DNA from: Leptospira sp. WS39.C2
Lineage (GTDB): Bacteria > Spirochaetota > Leptospiria > Leptospirales > Leptospiraceae
Assembly: GCF_040833965.1 (NCBI RefSeq)
Contig: NZ_CP162142.1
Span: 2,071,001 to 2,135,000, forward strand
Reading direction: 5' to 3'
Length of the DNA stretch: 64,000 nucleotides
Positions 19,425 through 28,732 of the stretch are shown piece after piece. Below the pieces are notes generated by a model. The model was not told the origin of the DNA. It did no database searches and worked only from the letters and a program-made list of their open reading frames with translations. Made by a program: the position numbers and the translations under genes. Every line of letters begins with the position of its first letter. Position 1 is the stretch's first letter.

Positions 19425-20820
19425 TCTTTAAATACTCCCGAACCACTATACCGTAAAAAACCTCTTCCTTTTCCATTTTCCATCCTTTCCTATTTTGAAT
19501 GGACTCTCCATTCCCACCTAAAAGACGATTCAACTCGCAAATTCGATCTTGATTAATAGATATATTTTTATTTACCAATAACGAATCAAAATTTTTAACA
19601 TTAAACCAGTTTAAATATAAATCTATATATTCGGGTGTGGCGTTGGATAATACGATAGGATGATTACATTCTTTTGCTATATAATTAGTAGCTCCTCGCC
19701 AATCCTCTTTGAAAATTATATAAAAATTCTTTTTAAAATCTATCATTGAAAACAAAGTCAATAACAACAACCCTACAAGAAAATACTTCCTATACCTGTA
19801 GGTTGAAACTTTATCAGAAACAAAAAGATAAACTAATGGTAATGTTACTATCCAATTTCGATTTGTAACAATAGGTTTAAAAAATGAAAAAATACTGGTG
19901 ATTAAAATCAGAAAAATGGCGACTAACAGATAAATTTCAGAATTTGAGAATCTGAATTCATTTTGTTTGGTTTTCCTTTTTATTAATGTATATAAATAAA
20001 AAAAGAAAAATCCTATTGGAACCAATACCGTCAGAAAAAGAAATTTTTTGGAGGTATAAAAAAACAAAGAATAATAACTTAAATACAAAACAAACCCAGG
20101 AGGATCAATCCATCCCGCAGTTGCAATTTTTGAACCATTTAACAATTGATATATAAATGGAATAAAAAAGATAAAAGTTAAAATTCCTATAATAATTAAA
20201 TCTTTACTTTTATTATCCTTTTCGATTAAAAATTTAATCCAAAAAATAAAATATAGGGAACCAACAAATATAAATCCGAAAAGATGAACGTAAGATATTA
20301 ATACTGATAGTACCAATATCAAAGTTAATCTTTTTTTATCTCTAGATTGGCCTAGAAATCCGTCAAAAATAACTAAAATAACAGATGATAAACATAGTAG
20401 AAGCGAATATGATCTCACTTCCTGTGCATAATAAATAGCTCCAGGGGAGAATGAAAATAAAAACAAAAAAATAAATCTTTTTGAATTCTCCCACGATTTA
20501 GTTAAAAAGAATAATACAATTAAATTTAGAATCGAAATGAATATCGGAAATAATTTTATATAGAATTCAGTAGGATTTGGATTTATATTCATCCAAAATG
20601 CAAGTAAAACCTGAAACAAAGGAGGATGTGGGTCACTAGCTAAATAATCCCAAAATACATTCCAATTCTTTAATGAAGATGCGTAAACGGAATACAATTC
20701 ATCTGTCCATAAACTTTGCCTATCCAAACGATACATTCGGAAAAATATCCCAAATAGTATCACGAAAAGAATTCCTAATTCAATTCGGTATTTATAAAAG
20801 TGCTTCTTCAACCAATTCAT
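19417..20820 (-). CDS. GT39/ArnT-like membrane glycosyltransferase
   Basis: A 467-residue polytopic protein of the GT-C fold that would transfer a sugar from a polyprenyl-phosphate donor in the periplasm. The first extracytoplasmic loop holds LWTDELYSVYASS, with the catalytic-type Asp40-Glu41, and DPHPPLFQ (63-70), both signatures of the PMT/ArnT clan. I chose ATG at 20820, which forms an ATGA overlap with the previous gene's TGA and has GGA seven bases upstream. A GTG at 20832 is less likely. It overlaps the acyltransferase downstream. Confidence 0.82.
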   Translation of the reverse strand: MNWLKKHFYKYRIELGILFVILFGIFFRMYRLDRQSLWTDELYSVYASSLKNWNVFWDYLASDPHPPLFQVLLAFWMNINPNPTEFYIKLFPIFISILNLIVLFFLTKSWENSKRFIFLFLFSFSPGAIYYAQEVRSYSLLLCLSSVILVIFDGFLGQSRDKKRLTLILVLSVLISYVHLFGFIFVGSLYFIFWIKFLIEKDNKSKDLIIIGILTFIFFIPFIYQLLNGSKIATAGWIDPPGFVLYLSYYSLFFYTSKKFLFLTVLVPIGFFFFYLYTLIKRKTKQNEFRFSNSEIYLLVAIFLILITSIFSFFKPIVTNRNWIVTLPLVYLFVSDKVSTYRYRKYFLVGLLLLTLFSMIDFKKNFYIIFKEDWRGATNYIAKECNHPIVLSNATPEYIDLYLNWFNVKNFDSLLVNKNISINQDRICELNRLLGGNGESIQNRKGWKMEKEEVFYGIVVREYLKND

Positions 20821-22430
20821 TTCTTTTTCCACAACATCAACCTAAACCCAGCTATTTTCTCATCCGATTGTTTTTGAAAATACTTTGATTTAATTTCGTA
20901 TTTTGTATCTATCCACTCTTTATAAAAGTCCATTGTTACATTGTCATCTTTAGGGGGAGTGAAGTCATAAACAAACACCTGAAAAGATGAAACACTATTT
21001 TCGATAAGTTTCTCTTCTAGTTTATCAAACTTTTTCTGATGATTGACAATCCAATGAGGTTTCTTTAAGAAAGAATCGGAAATTAATAATAGATCAAAAG
21101 TACTGAGATGTAAAACGGGAGAATCTGGATACTGGTCTAATTTTGTCTGGTAAATTTCATGATATTTTTTGATATAATCAAGGTTTTTGATATTTTTTCT
21201 TACGTGAAAAACACCAAATCCGATCTGCAAAATAATAAATGAAAAACAGATTCTCTTAAATACCTTATCTTGTGCATTCAGATAAGTAATCACAACATAA
21301 ACTGTCATTAACAAATAAGTAAACTCTGTAAACCGCATTCCCGCATACAACCCACCTGATGAATAAGGACTGAGGATTACTATGCAGAGAAAAGAAAGAA
21401 CCATTATATTAATGTATTTCTTTTGAAATGAATTTAGGTTTCCCTTAAAATAAGAATAAATGATTAAAACAATACTCGGAAAACAATAAGATAAAAATCC
21501 TACGCGGTTCTCATTTCCAAGAAAAAATTCAGAGATCAAATGAATTCTTTCAGAAATACTCAAACGAGTAAAATCGATTAAACTTATTTTACTTCGGACA
21601 CCAAAAATCTCACCAAACTCTGAATAATTATAACTGGCAAAAAGAATTATAGATAAAAGCGCACCTATAACAAAAGGAATGTAGCGCCTAACAAATAATA
21701 AAAATTCATTTCTGTGATAATAACAAAGAACAAAACCTGTGATACCAATGTACATAATGGACTCAGATCTCAGGAAAATAGAAATCGCACCTAAAAATCC
21801 AAAAGTCATTAAAAGTAAAAAATGGACTTTTTGGCCCATTTCAATGGCAAAGATAGAAAAAAACAAAAGACTTAAAAATATATGTGCAGGGACACTTTCC
21901 GAAAATTCAAAAGCGCTTGTGATTCCAAAACCTACTAAAAAGAAGATGCCACCTAACAAAATATACTCAAGCTTATTAAGTTGGAAAACAATTCTAAAAC
22001 CCAACATCAGGATAAAACAAAGCAAAATATAAAGTAGTAAAATGATTAAATTGAAATAGTTATATGTGATTGGTAATATAGAAAAGAACTGCGAGAAGAA
22101 ACTAGGATATTGAAATACGCAGCTAACTTCTCCGTTATCCCCTAAATTAAAGTAAGCCCAAGGATATCTGAAAGGGTAAAATTCGAACTGAGTATCAATT
22201 TTATTTTCAAGCTCAAAACAACGATGTGAGTTTAGTCCACTTTTTTTGTATTCGATTGTTTGGTAGAGTTTGATTTGTGAATCCGATTGAATTAGAGGAC
22301 TCACACCCCTATCCCACTGCAACCTTTTAAATACTAAAAAACCAATACAAAGAATTAAAATAAAAAATAGTACGTTTTTTCTTAACAGAAGGATTTGGAA
22401 TTTATCTATTACAGTCACAAAAAAATTCAA
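20817..22430 (-). CDS. GT-C-like polytopic membrane protein, D-x3-K paralogue 3
   Basis: A 537-residue multi-span protein of the same set as those at 14089, 15678 and 22427. It has Asp50-Ser-Gln-Ile-Lys54, a loop with FRYPWAYFNLGDNGEV and then CVFQYPSFFSQF, SPYSSGG...GMRF near residue 365, and a C-terminal soluble domain from about 420. The start is TTG at 22430: it overlaps the TGA of the upstream gene as TTGA, and GGAG lies eight bases upstream, so this rare start is well supported. The function is unknown; membrane glycosyltransferase is the leading idea. Confidence 0.7.
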   Translation of the reverse strand: MNFFVTVIDKFQILLLRKNVLFFILILCIGFLVFKRLQWDRGVSPLIQSDSQIKLYQTIEYKKSGLNSHRCFELENKIDTQFEFYPFRYPWAYFNLGDNGEVSCVFQYPSFFSQFFSILPITYNYFNLIILLLYILLCFILMLGFRIVFQLNKLEYILLGGIFFLVGFGITSAFEFSESVPAHIFLSLLFFSIFAIEMGQKVHFLLLMTFGFLGAISIFLRSESIMYIGITGFVLCYYHRNEFLLFVRRYIPFVIGALLSIILFASYNYSEFGEIFGVRSKISLIDFTRLSISERIHLISEFFLGNENRVGFLSYCFPSIVLIIYSYFKGNLNSFQKKYINIMVLSFLCIVILSPYSSGGLYAGMRFTEFTYLLMTVYVVITYLNAQDKVFKRICFSFIILQIGFGVFHVRKNIKNLDYIKKYHEIYQTKLDQYPDSPVLHLSTFDLLLISDSFLKKPHWIVNHQKKFDKLEEKLIENSVSSFQVFVYDFTPPKDDNVTMDFYKEWIDTKYEIKSKYFQKQSDEKIAGFRLMLWKKK

Positions 22431-23959
22431 TTTTTATTCTCCAATAGATAACCTTGGAAATGGGCTATTTTGTATTCAGATTTGATTTTATACAAACTTG
22501 GTTTGAATTGGAAATTTATATCGAATTTCTCATCCCAAATTTTCTTTGGAAATTCATTTTTGACTAATTGGTTTCCGTCCCATTGGATATACAAAATTTT
22601 CAAGGAATTTTTGTTTGCTATTCTCTCTACGTTTAACCAATCATCATTCGAATATATTGAGATTTGTGGATACTTCACATAACTTTCACCCATCAGATAC
22701 GACAAAGACAAACCTCTATGCACAATTAAATCTGGTTTGATTTTATCAAAATCGGCCATTATTTCATTGTATAATTTCGAAGAAGAAGACCATATCTTTA
22801 TGGCTCTCGTATCAGATTTGTAACTAAAATATAATAACGGTAAGATGATGAGTATTCCCAAATACTTAGGAGAGATTCTCCAGAATGGAATTAATATTCC
22901 AATTAAAAGTAAATACACTCCACTTTCATAATATCTCATTCCAAAAATATCCACACCTGCCCGATAGGGAGATAAAATAGGTAGAAATAATATAAAAAGT
23001 AATCCAGAGATTAGGTAAGGACCTAATTCTGAAATTTTCCGCCACCATAAGATCAGGCCTGCAAGAAAAAGTATTGGGTATCCTTTAAATATACCAATTT
23101 TAAAATCATTCCCCCATAAATCAGCAATCCATTCAGAAAGATACTCGCGTTTTAATTCTGATGAACCCATATCGTTTACAGTGTTTAGTCCACGCATCCC
23201 TAGAAAATGACCATAAACCTCTAAATTCCACATAAAAAAAACAAGTTGAATGACTATAGTTAAAGCTATGTAGGGAAATAAACTTCTTAATACGGAAATT
23301 TGATTCTTTGAATATAGAAATGAAATTACAAAGAAAAGAACTAGTGCAATTGATGATTCTGGTCTTAATTGAAAATTAAATACGATACTAACGGCTAATA
23401 GTATTCCAATAAATAGCTTTGCTGAATTTAAAAATTTAGTAAAAGAGAGGATTGAAAGGAGAAAAAAACAGTTGTTTAACGTTAATTCAGAGTAATCCAA
23501 AGATGATAAAAATATTGGTGAAAAGATATGAATGAGTATTGTAGTCAGTAGAATAAAAAAATTTCTTTTCTCATATATTTGTAGGATTTGATCTAAAATT
23601 AAAAAATTAAGGAAAAAAATCAGAATCGGAAAATACGTTATCAATTTTTCTGTAAAAATTGTTACAACAAACTTCTGGATTGTGACAAATAAAACTGGGT
23701 ATTGAAACACACATTTCCCATTCTTTAAGAAAAATGCCCACGGGTATCCAACTGGAATATTTTCTAATGGAAATCCAATTTTTCCTGCTGGAAAATAACA
23801 ACTTTCAGCAGAACCACCTTCTATAACATTTTTAACTTGGTAATATTTAATTTGCGGATCACTAGAAACAAAAATATAATTCTCATTCCATTTCCAACGA
23901 TAAAACAATGGAACAAGCACTAGTAAAAAATATATTAATATGCGGTGTGGAAATTTCAC
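22427..23959 (-). CDS. GT-C-like polytopic membrane protein, D-x3-K paralogue 4
   Basis: A 510-residue multi-span protein, closest in layout to the next gene downstream. It carries Asp34-Pro-Gln-Ile-Lys38, the loop VGYPWAFFLKNGKCVFQYP, SPYRAGVD...GMRYYE near residue 335, and a soluble C-terminal domain from about 390 (KPDLIVHRG). The GTG start at 23959 lies two bases after the TAA of the upstream GT2 gene, with GAGAG as ribosome site. Adjacent paralogues 3 and 4 look like a tandem duplication. No named family is recognised. Confidence 0.7.
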   Translation of the reverse strand: MKFPHRILIYFLLVLVPLFYRWKWNENYIFVSSDPQIKYYQVKNVIEGGSAESCYFPAGKIGFPLENIPVGYPWAFFLKNGKCVFQYPVLFVTIQKFVVTIFTEKLITYFPILIFFLNFLILDQILQIYEKRNFFILLTTILIHIFSPIFLSSLDYSELTLNNCFFLLSILSFTKFLNSAKLFIGILLAVSIVFNFQLRPESSIALVLFFVISFLYSKNQISVLRSLFPYIALTIVIQLVFFMWNLEVYGHFLGMRGLNTVNDMGSSELKREYLSEWIADLWGNDFKIGIFKGYPILFLAGLILWWRKISELGPYLISGLLFILFLPILSPYRAGVDIFGMRYYESGVYLLLIGILIPFWRISPKYLGILIILPLLYFSYKSDTRAIKIWSSSSKLYNEIMADFDKIKPDLIVHRGLSLSYLMGESYVKYPQISIYSNDDWLNVERIANKNSLKILYIQWDGNQLVKNEFPKKIWDEKFDINFQFKPSLYKIKSEYKIAHFQGYLLENKN

Positions 23960-23961
23960 AA

Positions 23962-25101
23962 TTACTCTCGTTTTATAATATGAGCAGTGACAGCTTGGAG
24001 ACCAAAAATTAGTAAAGTAAGACTCAAGTTTGTTGTAACAATAAATTCTCTTTCAAAATTGATAAAAAGGAAATCAGATTTTTGCCATTGGAGGAAAAGC
24101 CAAAAAAGTGTAATCGTAATCACACCCAAACCAGAAATGATTACAAAAAACAATCTATCTTCTTCTAAATTTAGAATATATTGATATGTTTTACTTATTC
24201 TAGGTTGTTTTGTCGCAATGAGTAAACCGGTTCCCCATAAACTCAATCCTAAAATTGAAAGAAAAGAAAAGAAAACCATCGAATGAATTCCATACAAATT
24301 CACTCCACCTATCCCAACGACTCTACCAATATAAAATCCAATGCACAACTGAAGCCAAAAGAATAGAAAAAAAGCCAACCCTATTCTTTCAAATAAATGC
24401 GGACCGTAAAATAGTATGCGTAGTAAATGACGCATACCATCCCGCCAAGTTTTTAAATGTGGTATTCTTCCTTCTTTATCTGGATAGAGTGAAACCGGCA
24501 CATGGTCCATTTTTGCCTCATGCACCAAGGCTTTAATCAATAATTCAGAAGCAAATTCCATTCCTTTACTTTTGATATCCCATTTCAAATATTGATCTTT
24601 CCTAAAACATCTGAAGCCAGAATTGCTATCTCTAATCTTATTCTTCTTCGCATAAAGTAAGTTAATGATCCAATTGATTACTGGTGTACCCAAATACCTA
24701 TGTAAAAAAGGCATTGCACCTTTATGAACAGTTCCATCTAATCGTGAACCGATCACCATATCAAAGTCACCTTCAATTAATCTTTTAATTAATGCTGGTG
24801 CTTCCAAAAAATCATAAGTATCATCCGCATCCGCAAAAACTATAATGTCCCCTTTTGCATTTTTTATCCCTGAATCTAAAGCTGCTCCATAACCTCGCTC
24901 CTTTGCAGGTGTTACTCGGGCTCCAAATTTCTTTGATATTTGAATCGAACGATCTGTACTTCCATTATCAGAAACAAGAATTTCAATTTCATATAACTTA
25001 GAAAAATCTCTTTTTACTTGAGTTAATTTTTCAAGAACATAAGGTAATGTTTTCTCCTCATTTAAACAAGGAATAACAAAACTGATTGTTGGTTTTTTCA
25101 T
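23962..25101 (-). CDS. GT2 family glycosyltransferase with C-terminal membrane spans
   Basis: A 379-residue dolichyl-phosphate-mannose-synthase-like enzyme. It starts ISFVIPCLNEEKTLPYVLEK, the metal site is FADADDTYDF near residue 94, and SNSGFRCFR (about 157-165) matches the conserved acceptor region. Three or four hydrophobic segments fill residues 240-375. It is predicted to charge a polyprenyl phosphate with a sugar for the neighbouring GT-C proteins. ATG start in an ATGA overlap with the polymerase-like gene upstream. Confidence 0.88.
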   Translation of the reverse strand: MKKPTISFVIPCLNEEKTLPYVLEKLTQVKRDFSKLYEIEILVSDNGSTDRSIQISKKFGARVTPAKERGYGAALDSGIKNAKGDIIVFADADDTYDFLEAPALIKRLIEGDFDMVIGSRLDGTVHKGAMPFLHRYLGTPVINWIINLLYAKKNKIRDSNSGFRCFRKDQYLKWDIKSKGMEFASELLIKALVHEAKMDHVPVSLYPDKEGRIPHLKTWRDGMRHLLRILFYGPHLFERIGLAFFLFFWLQLCIGFYIGRVVGIGGVNLYGIHSMVFFSFLSILGLSLWGTGLLIATKQPRISKTYQYILNLEEDRLFFVIISGLGVITITLFWLFLQWQKSDFLFINFEREFIVTTNLSLTLLIFGLQAVTAHIIKRE

Positions 25102-27044
25102 AGTGATTCTCTTTTATAAATATCAAAAGGGTCATACAAACTCAGAAAGAAACGAAAAGTTGGTTTCAATTCTGAATAATATTGTTCTTCATTCTGGAGC
25201 CCAATTAACTTTGAATAACATATTGCAGGGTATTTTTGTAACTCAAAACAATACTTCAAATGTTCCAATTTCGAATTCATATCATTCTGAGCCGCAAAGT
25301 TGTAGAAAAAAAACTTATTCCCAAAAAATTGATAATCACCTTTGGAAAAAGTAGGTAATTTTGCTTCAATTTGATTTACTACATCGTTACGAGACTTATA
25401 AAATTCGAAATTATGGGGAGTCACTAATTTCGCATACTTTAATGTATAATGATCTACGTATGCAAATCGAAAACTAATAGTTAAAAGTAGGAGAAGAGAT
25501 GCAATAAAACCAAACTTAAAAACATTTGAGTTTGTAGAATACGTTTGCGGGTTTATGTTTTTTATATCAGTCTTATATAATGCCATTATTCCAACTAGTA
25601 CAAATAAGTTGGATATTTCGATGCTATTAAAATCATACATTTCATGAAGTAACCAAACTCCAAGAGATATGGAAACCCACAAATTCGAGTCTTTAAAATA
25701 TCTGACAACCTTTTGATTTTCCAAGACACTCTTAAATATATATAATAAAACAAGTACCGTTCCAATGATCCCAAAAGTACCAAAAAATTGAACGTATAAA
25801 TTATGCGCTAAAGGAAAACTTTCAAAATTCGCAATATACTCTTTGATATATTGCATGGAGAGCAAATCTATTTGATTCGATGAAGCAAAAGAAATTTTAT
25901 TTTCTGGATATAATCCGAAACCTATCAAAGGGTGGGTGACAAATGTATTTAAAACATAAAACCCCCATATAGATAACCTTACTGCACTAGAAGCTAAATT
26001 AAAAATTGATTTTTGCGAAAAAAAGAAAAGAAAACATCCGACAATCAAAATCACGATTGATAAAATATAGGTTATTTTCTTTTTCCTTTCCGAATCCTGT
26101 CCAGAATACAGAATTAAGGAGATAAAGATTAAAAACGAGACAATTGAATTTCTTGAAACAGTTATCCCAAACCACAAAATAGCTGATAAAAAGGCTAACA
26201 CAAGAAAAACTTTTTCAATTTTCTTCTGATTTGGCAGTAACCAAAACAATACACACATCATTACGACCAGAAGAGCATTAGAAGCCAATAAACTAACAGG
26301 AATTAAATATACATCTTCTTTGTATGATGCGATATGGAAGTTTGAATCAAAAGCAATTCCCCAAAAAATAAAAATCGAATTTAAAAGGAAAAATAAAATA
26401 CAAGATTTCAAAAAATATACAAGTAGATTGTTTTCCCAATTTCGAATTAAATGAAAAAACAAAAACGCTTCGAATAAAAGCACTCCTCTCTGTAACCCAA
26501 AGTCATCCCACCAATCCCTCGAAAGGATTATAAAAAACAAAACCAAAACTATAATTGGAAATTTTACAACGTGTTTATTATGAAAAATGTAACCTCGAAA
26601 CGATAGTAATAACGCAATGTAAATTGGCACAGAAGGATATGCCATAAAATTGATAAAAGAAATCACAGGAACAATCGATAACAGTGGACCGATGACTGAG
26701 AATTGATCTTTTGTTAATCGATTAAATGAGATTAGAATGAATAAAATCCAAACTAAAGTTACTAATTTTATTCCTAGTTTCTGAGGAAAAATTTGAATAG
26801 GATCATATTCTGCAATTTTTAAAAAAACAAAACAAGTGAGTAAAATGACCAAAAAAAGTGTAAAGAAACGATACGGATCTACTTTAATTGTTTTCCGATA
26901 GAAAATCAAATTACATAAAAAAGAAAAGATTCCTAATCCGATTACATCAAGTTTAAAATTTTTTTGATTCGTATATGATTGGAATAATAAAATTATTCCA
27001 ACTAACAATAAAAAATCAAATACAAAAGGATAAAACCTTTTCAC
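25098..27044 (-). CDS. O-antigen polymerase/ligase-like membrane protein (Wzy/WaaL)
   Basis: A polytopic protein of about 648 residues with a Wzy_C-like core: RLSIWGFYVLNTFVTHPLIG, then a large periplasmic loop and SFPLAHNLYVQFFGTFGIIG. A hydrophilic C-terminal tail of about 130 residues follows. This pattern fits O-antigen polymerase or ligase; sequence alone does not decide between them. The start is uncertain. A TTG at 27122 would overlap the upstream gene by 74 bases. I prefer GTG at 27044, five bases after that gene's stop. Neither has a good ribosome site. It is the only Wzy/WaaL candidate in the window. Confidence 0.75.
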   Translation of the reverse strand: MKRFYPFVFDFLLLVGIILLFQSYTNQKNFKLDVIGLGIFSFLCNLIFYRKTIKVDPYRFFTLFLVILLTCFVFLKIAEYDPIQIFPQKLGIKLVTLVWILFILISFNRLTKDQFSVIGPLLSIVPVISFINFMAYPSVPIYIALLLSFRGYIFHNKHVVKFPIIVLVLFFIILSRDWWDDFGLQRGVLLFEAFLFFHLIRNWENNLLVYFLKSCILFFLLNSIFIFWGIAFDSNFHIASYKEDVYLIPVSLLASNALLVVMMCVLFWLLPNQKKIEKVFLVLAFLSAILWFGITVSRNSIVSFLIFISLILYSGQDSERKKKITYILSIVILIVGCFLFFFSQKSIFNLASSAVRLSIWGFYVLNTFVTHPLIGFGLYPENKISFASSNQIDLLSMQYIKEYIANFESFPLAHNLYVQFFGTFGIIGTVLVLLYIFKSVLENQKVVRYFKDSNLWVSISLGVWLLHEMYDFNSIEISNLFVLVGIMALYKTDIKNINPQTYSTNSNVFKFGFIASLLLLLTISFRFAYVDHYTLKYAKLVTPHNFEFYKSRNDVVNQIEAKLPTFSKGDYQFFGNKFFFYNFAAQNDMNSKLEHLKYCFELQKYPAICYSKLIGLQNEEQYYSELKPTFRFFLSLYDPFDIYKRESL

Positions 27045-27048
27045 TAGT

Positions 27049-27843
27049 TTATAACCAATTGGCAGTTTTTGGTATATATTTTTCAGGTAGAGATTTATCG
27101 AAAAAATCTCTTTTATTTGCAAATAAGTTGAAGTAAACTATATGCCGAATTGCAGCTATTCCATCTTTCCATGTAATCTTTTTACCTTCCAAATAATTTC
27201 GTGGGTAATATGAAATCGGAAACTCTTGCACTCGAATTTTTAATCTTGCAACCTTTGCTGTAATTTCTGGTTCGAAGCCAAAACGCTTTGATTCCAAGTT
27301 AATATTTTTTACAATATCTGAACGAAATACTTTGTAGCAAGTTTCCATATCCGTCAAGTATAGACCACTAAGAAAATTGGAAAGAATGGTTAGTATACGA
27401 TTGATGAGGTAATGAAAGGTTCTATGAACTTGTCTTCCATCTTTTTTAAATCGAGAACCAAATACAACATCTGCCTTACCAATTGTAATTGGGTGAATCA
27501 ACATTGGTATTTCATCCATATCATACTCAAAATCTGCGTCTTGAATGATAATTAAGTCACCACTTGCTTCACGTATCCCTCGATGGAGTGCAGCTCCTTT
27601 ACCCTGATTTTTTCCTTGGGACAAAATTTTATGTTCAGATCGGAATTTAAAGTTTTGTAGGATTTGAAGTGAATTGTCTCTGGATGCATCATCAATAAAA
27701 ACCAACTCTTTTCGAGTTTTTAAGGCAAGCGCATCTATTTTCTCTAAAAATTCTTCCAGATGGGAAGATTCGTTGTAAATGGGAATGATTAGGGAAGTTT
27801 TGAGGTTTTTTTCTGAACTTCCTAGGTTACGTCTAGCGACCAT
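27049..27843 (-). CDS. GT2 family glycosyltransferase (DPM1-like)
   Basis: A 264-residue glycosyltransferase of the GT-A fold. The N-terminus carries [17 protein letters not shown], the metal site is [11 protein letters not shown] (near residue 98), and MDE..MLIHP and METCYKVFR follow, as in undecaprenyl-phosphate glucosyl/mannosyl transferases. It has no C-terminal membrane span. ATG start at 27843. A 69-base gap precedes it on the transcript side, with only a weak AGCTG/CAGCT stem. It sits upstream of the Wzy-like gene. Confidence 0.87.
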   Translation of the reverse strand: MVARRNLGSSEKNLKTSLIIPIYNESSHLEEFLEKIDALALKTRKELVFIDDASRDNSLQILQNFKFRSEHKILSQGKNQGKGAALHRGIREASGDLIIIQDADFEYDMDEIPMLIHPITIGKADVVFGSRFKKDGRQVHRTFHYLINRILTILSNFLSGLYLTDMETCYKVFRSDIVKNINLESKRFGFEPEITAKVARLKIRVQEFPISYYPRNYLEGKKITWKDGIAAIRHIVYFNLFANKRDFFDKSLPEKYIPKTANWL

Positions 27844-27912
27844 ATCTTATATCTAGGAATACTGAGAGTTTTAAGAAGTCAAGCTGCAAAAAGGAGAAGA
27901 AACAGCTCGGAT

Positions 27913-28677
27913 TTAAGATTTGATTCGGTATTTCCGAATTCCCATGATTCCATGAATCATAGTCAAAAAGATTGCATAAAAGAATGATAACTTTTCTCTA
28001 TTTTTTAGCATACGGAAATGAGCTATCATCACTTTTTTCTTGTTAGATGTTGCTGCACCTCGCCTTACCCGATAACGTGCTAAAATTGCCGAATTGGCAT
28101 AAGCCATTTTTCCATCCCTAAGGATATCTAACCAAAGTGCATAATCATCACGTAAACTTTTTAAGGAAGGATCAAAATACTTTTTTCCAACACTTGGAAC
28201 ATGGTATATTGCAGTTAACAATCCAACACGATTATAAAATAAAAGATCATTATATGTAAAAACTTTTGACTTTACGATGAAAGGATGACAAAATTCAAAA
28301 CCATTTTCATCAATAATACGGTAAGACGCAAAGGAAAATGGAGAGTGATTTTTCTCCATATAAGCTATCATATTTTCGAGAAAATCTGATTCCCAAACGT
28401 CATCTGCATCTAAAAATGCGATGTATTCCCCTTTCGCAAGTTCGATCCCTTTATTTCGTGTATCTGCAGAGCCAGAATTCTTTTCTTTAGGAACTACGTG
28501 GATTCTCGAATCTTTTTTAGCGATCTCATTTGCGATGGTAAGGGTATTATCTTTCGAACAATCATCTACTAACAATAATTCCCAATCTTTGAAAGTTTGG
28601 TTTAATAGTGAGTTTACAGACTCTTCCAAATAGAGGACTGCATTATAAGCTGGCATGATGACTGAAACTTTCGGCAT
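27913..28677 (-). CDS. GT2 family glycosyltransferase
   Basis: A 254-residue cytoplasmic GT-A glycosyltransferase. PKVSVIMPAYNAVLYLEESV is the N-terminal nucleotide-binding part, YIAFLDADDVWES the DXD metal site, and LRDDYALWLDILR the likely catalytic ED-like region. I chose ATG at 28677; a TTG at 28692 would add five residues, with its AGG too close to serve as a ribosome site. It follows glf by 54 bases containing a hairpin. The sugar specificity cannot be read from sequence. Confidence 0.87.
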   Translation of the reverse strand: MPKVSVIMPAYNAVLYLEESVNSLLNQTFKDWELLLVDDCSKDNTLTIANEIAKKDSRIHVVPKEKNSGSADTRNKGIELAKGEYIAFLDADDVWESDFLENMIAYMEKNHSPFSFASYRIIDENGFEFCHPFIVKSKVFTYNDLLFYNRVGLLTAIYHVPSVGKKYFDPSLKSLRDDYALWLDILRDGKMAYANSAILARYRVRRGAATSNKKKVMIAHFRMLKNREKLSFFYAIFLTMIHGIMGIRKYRIKS

Positions 28678-28703
28678 GATTGTTGGTTCCAAACCTAGAT
28701 TTG

Positions 28704-28732
28704 AATCAGACTACAAAAAGAAAAGTCTGATT
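28704..28732. terminator. Perfect 9-bp inverted repeat at the glf stop codon
   Basis: AATCAGACT (28704-28712) and AGTCTGATT (28724-28732) are exact inverse complements with an 11-base loop. The repeat directly abuts the glf TAA. No T-run follows on the minus strand, so it may be a weak terminator or an mRNA-stabilising hairpin rather than a full stop. Confidence 0.4.
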
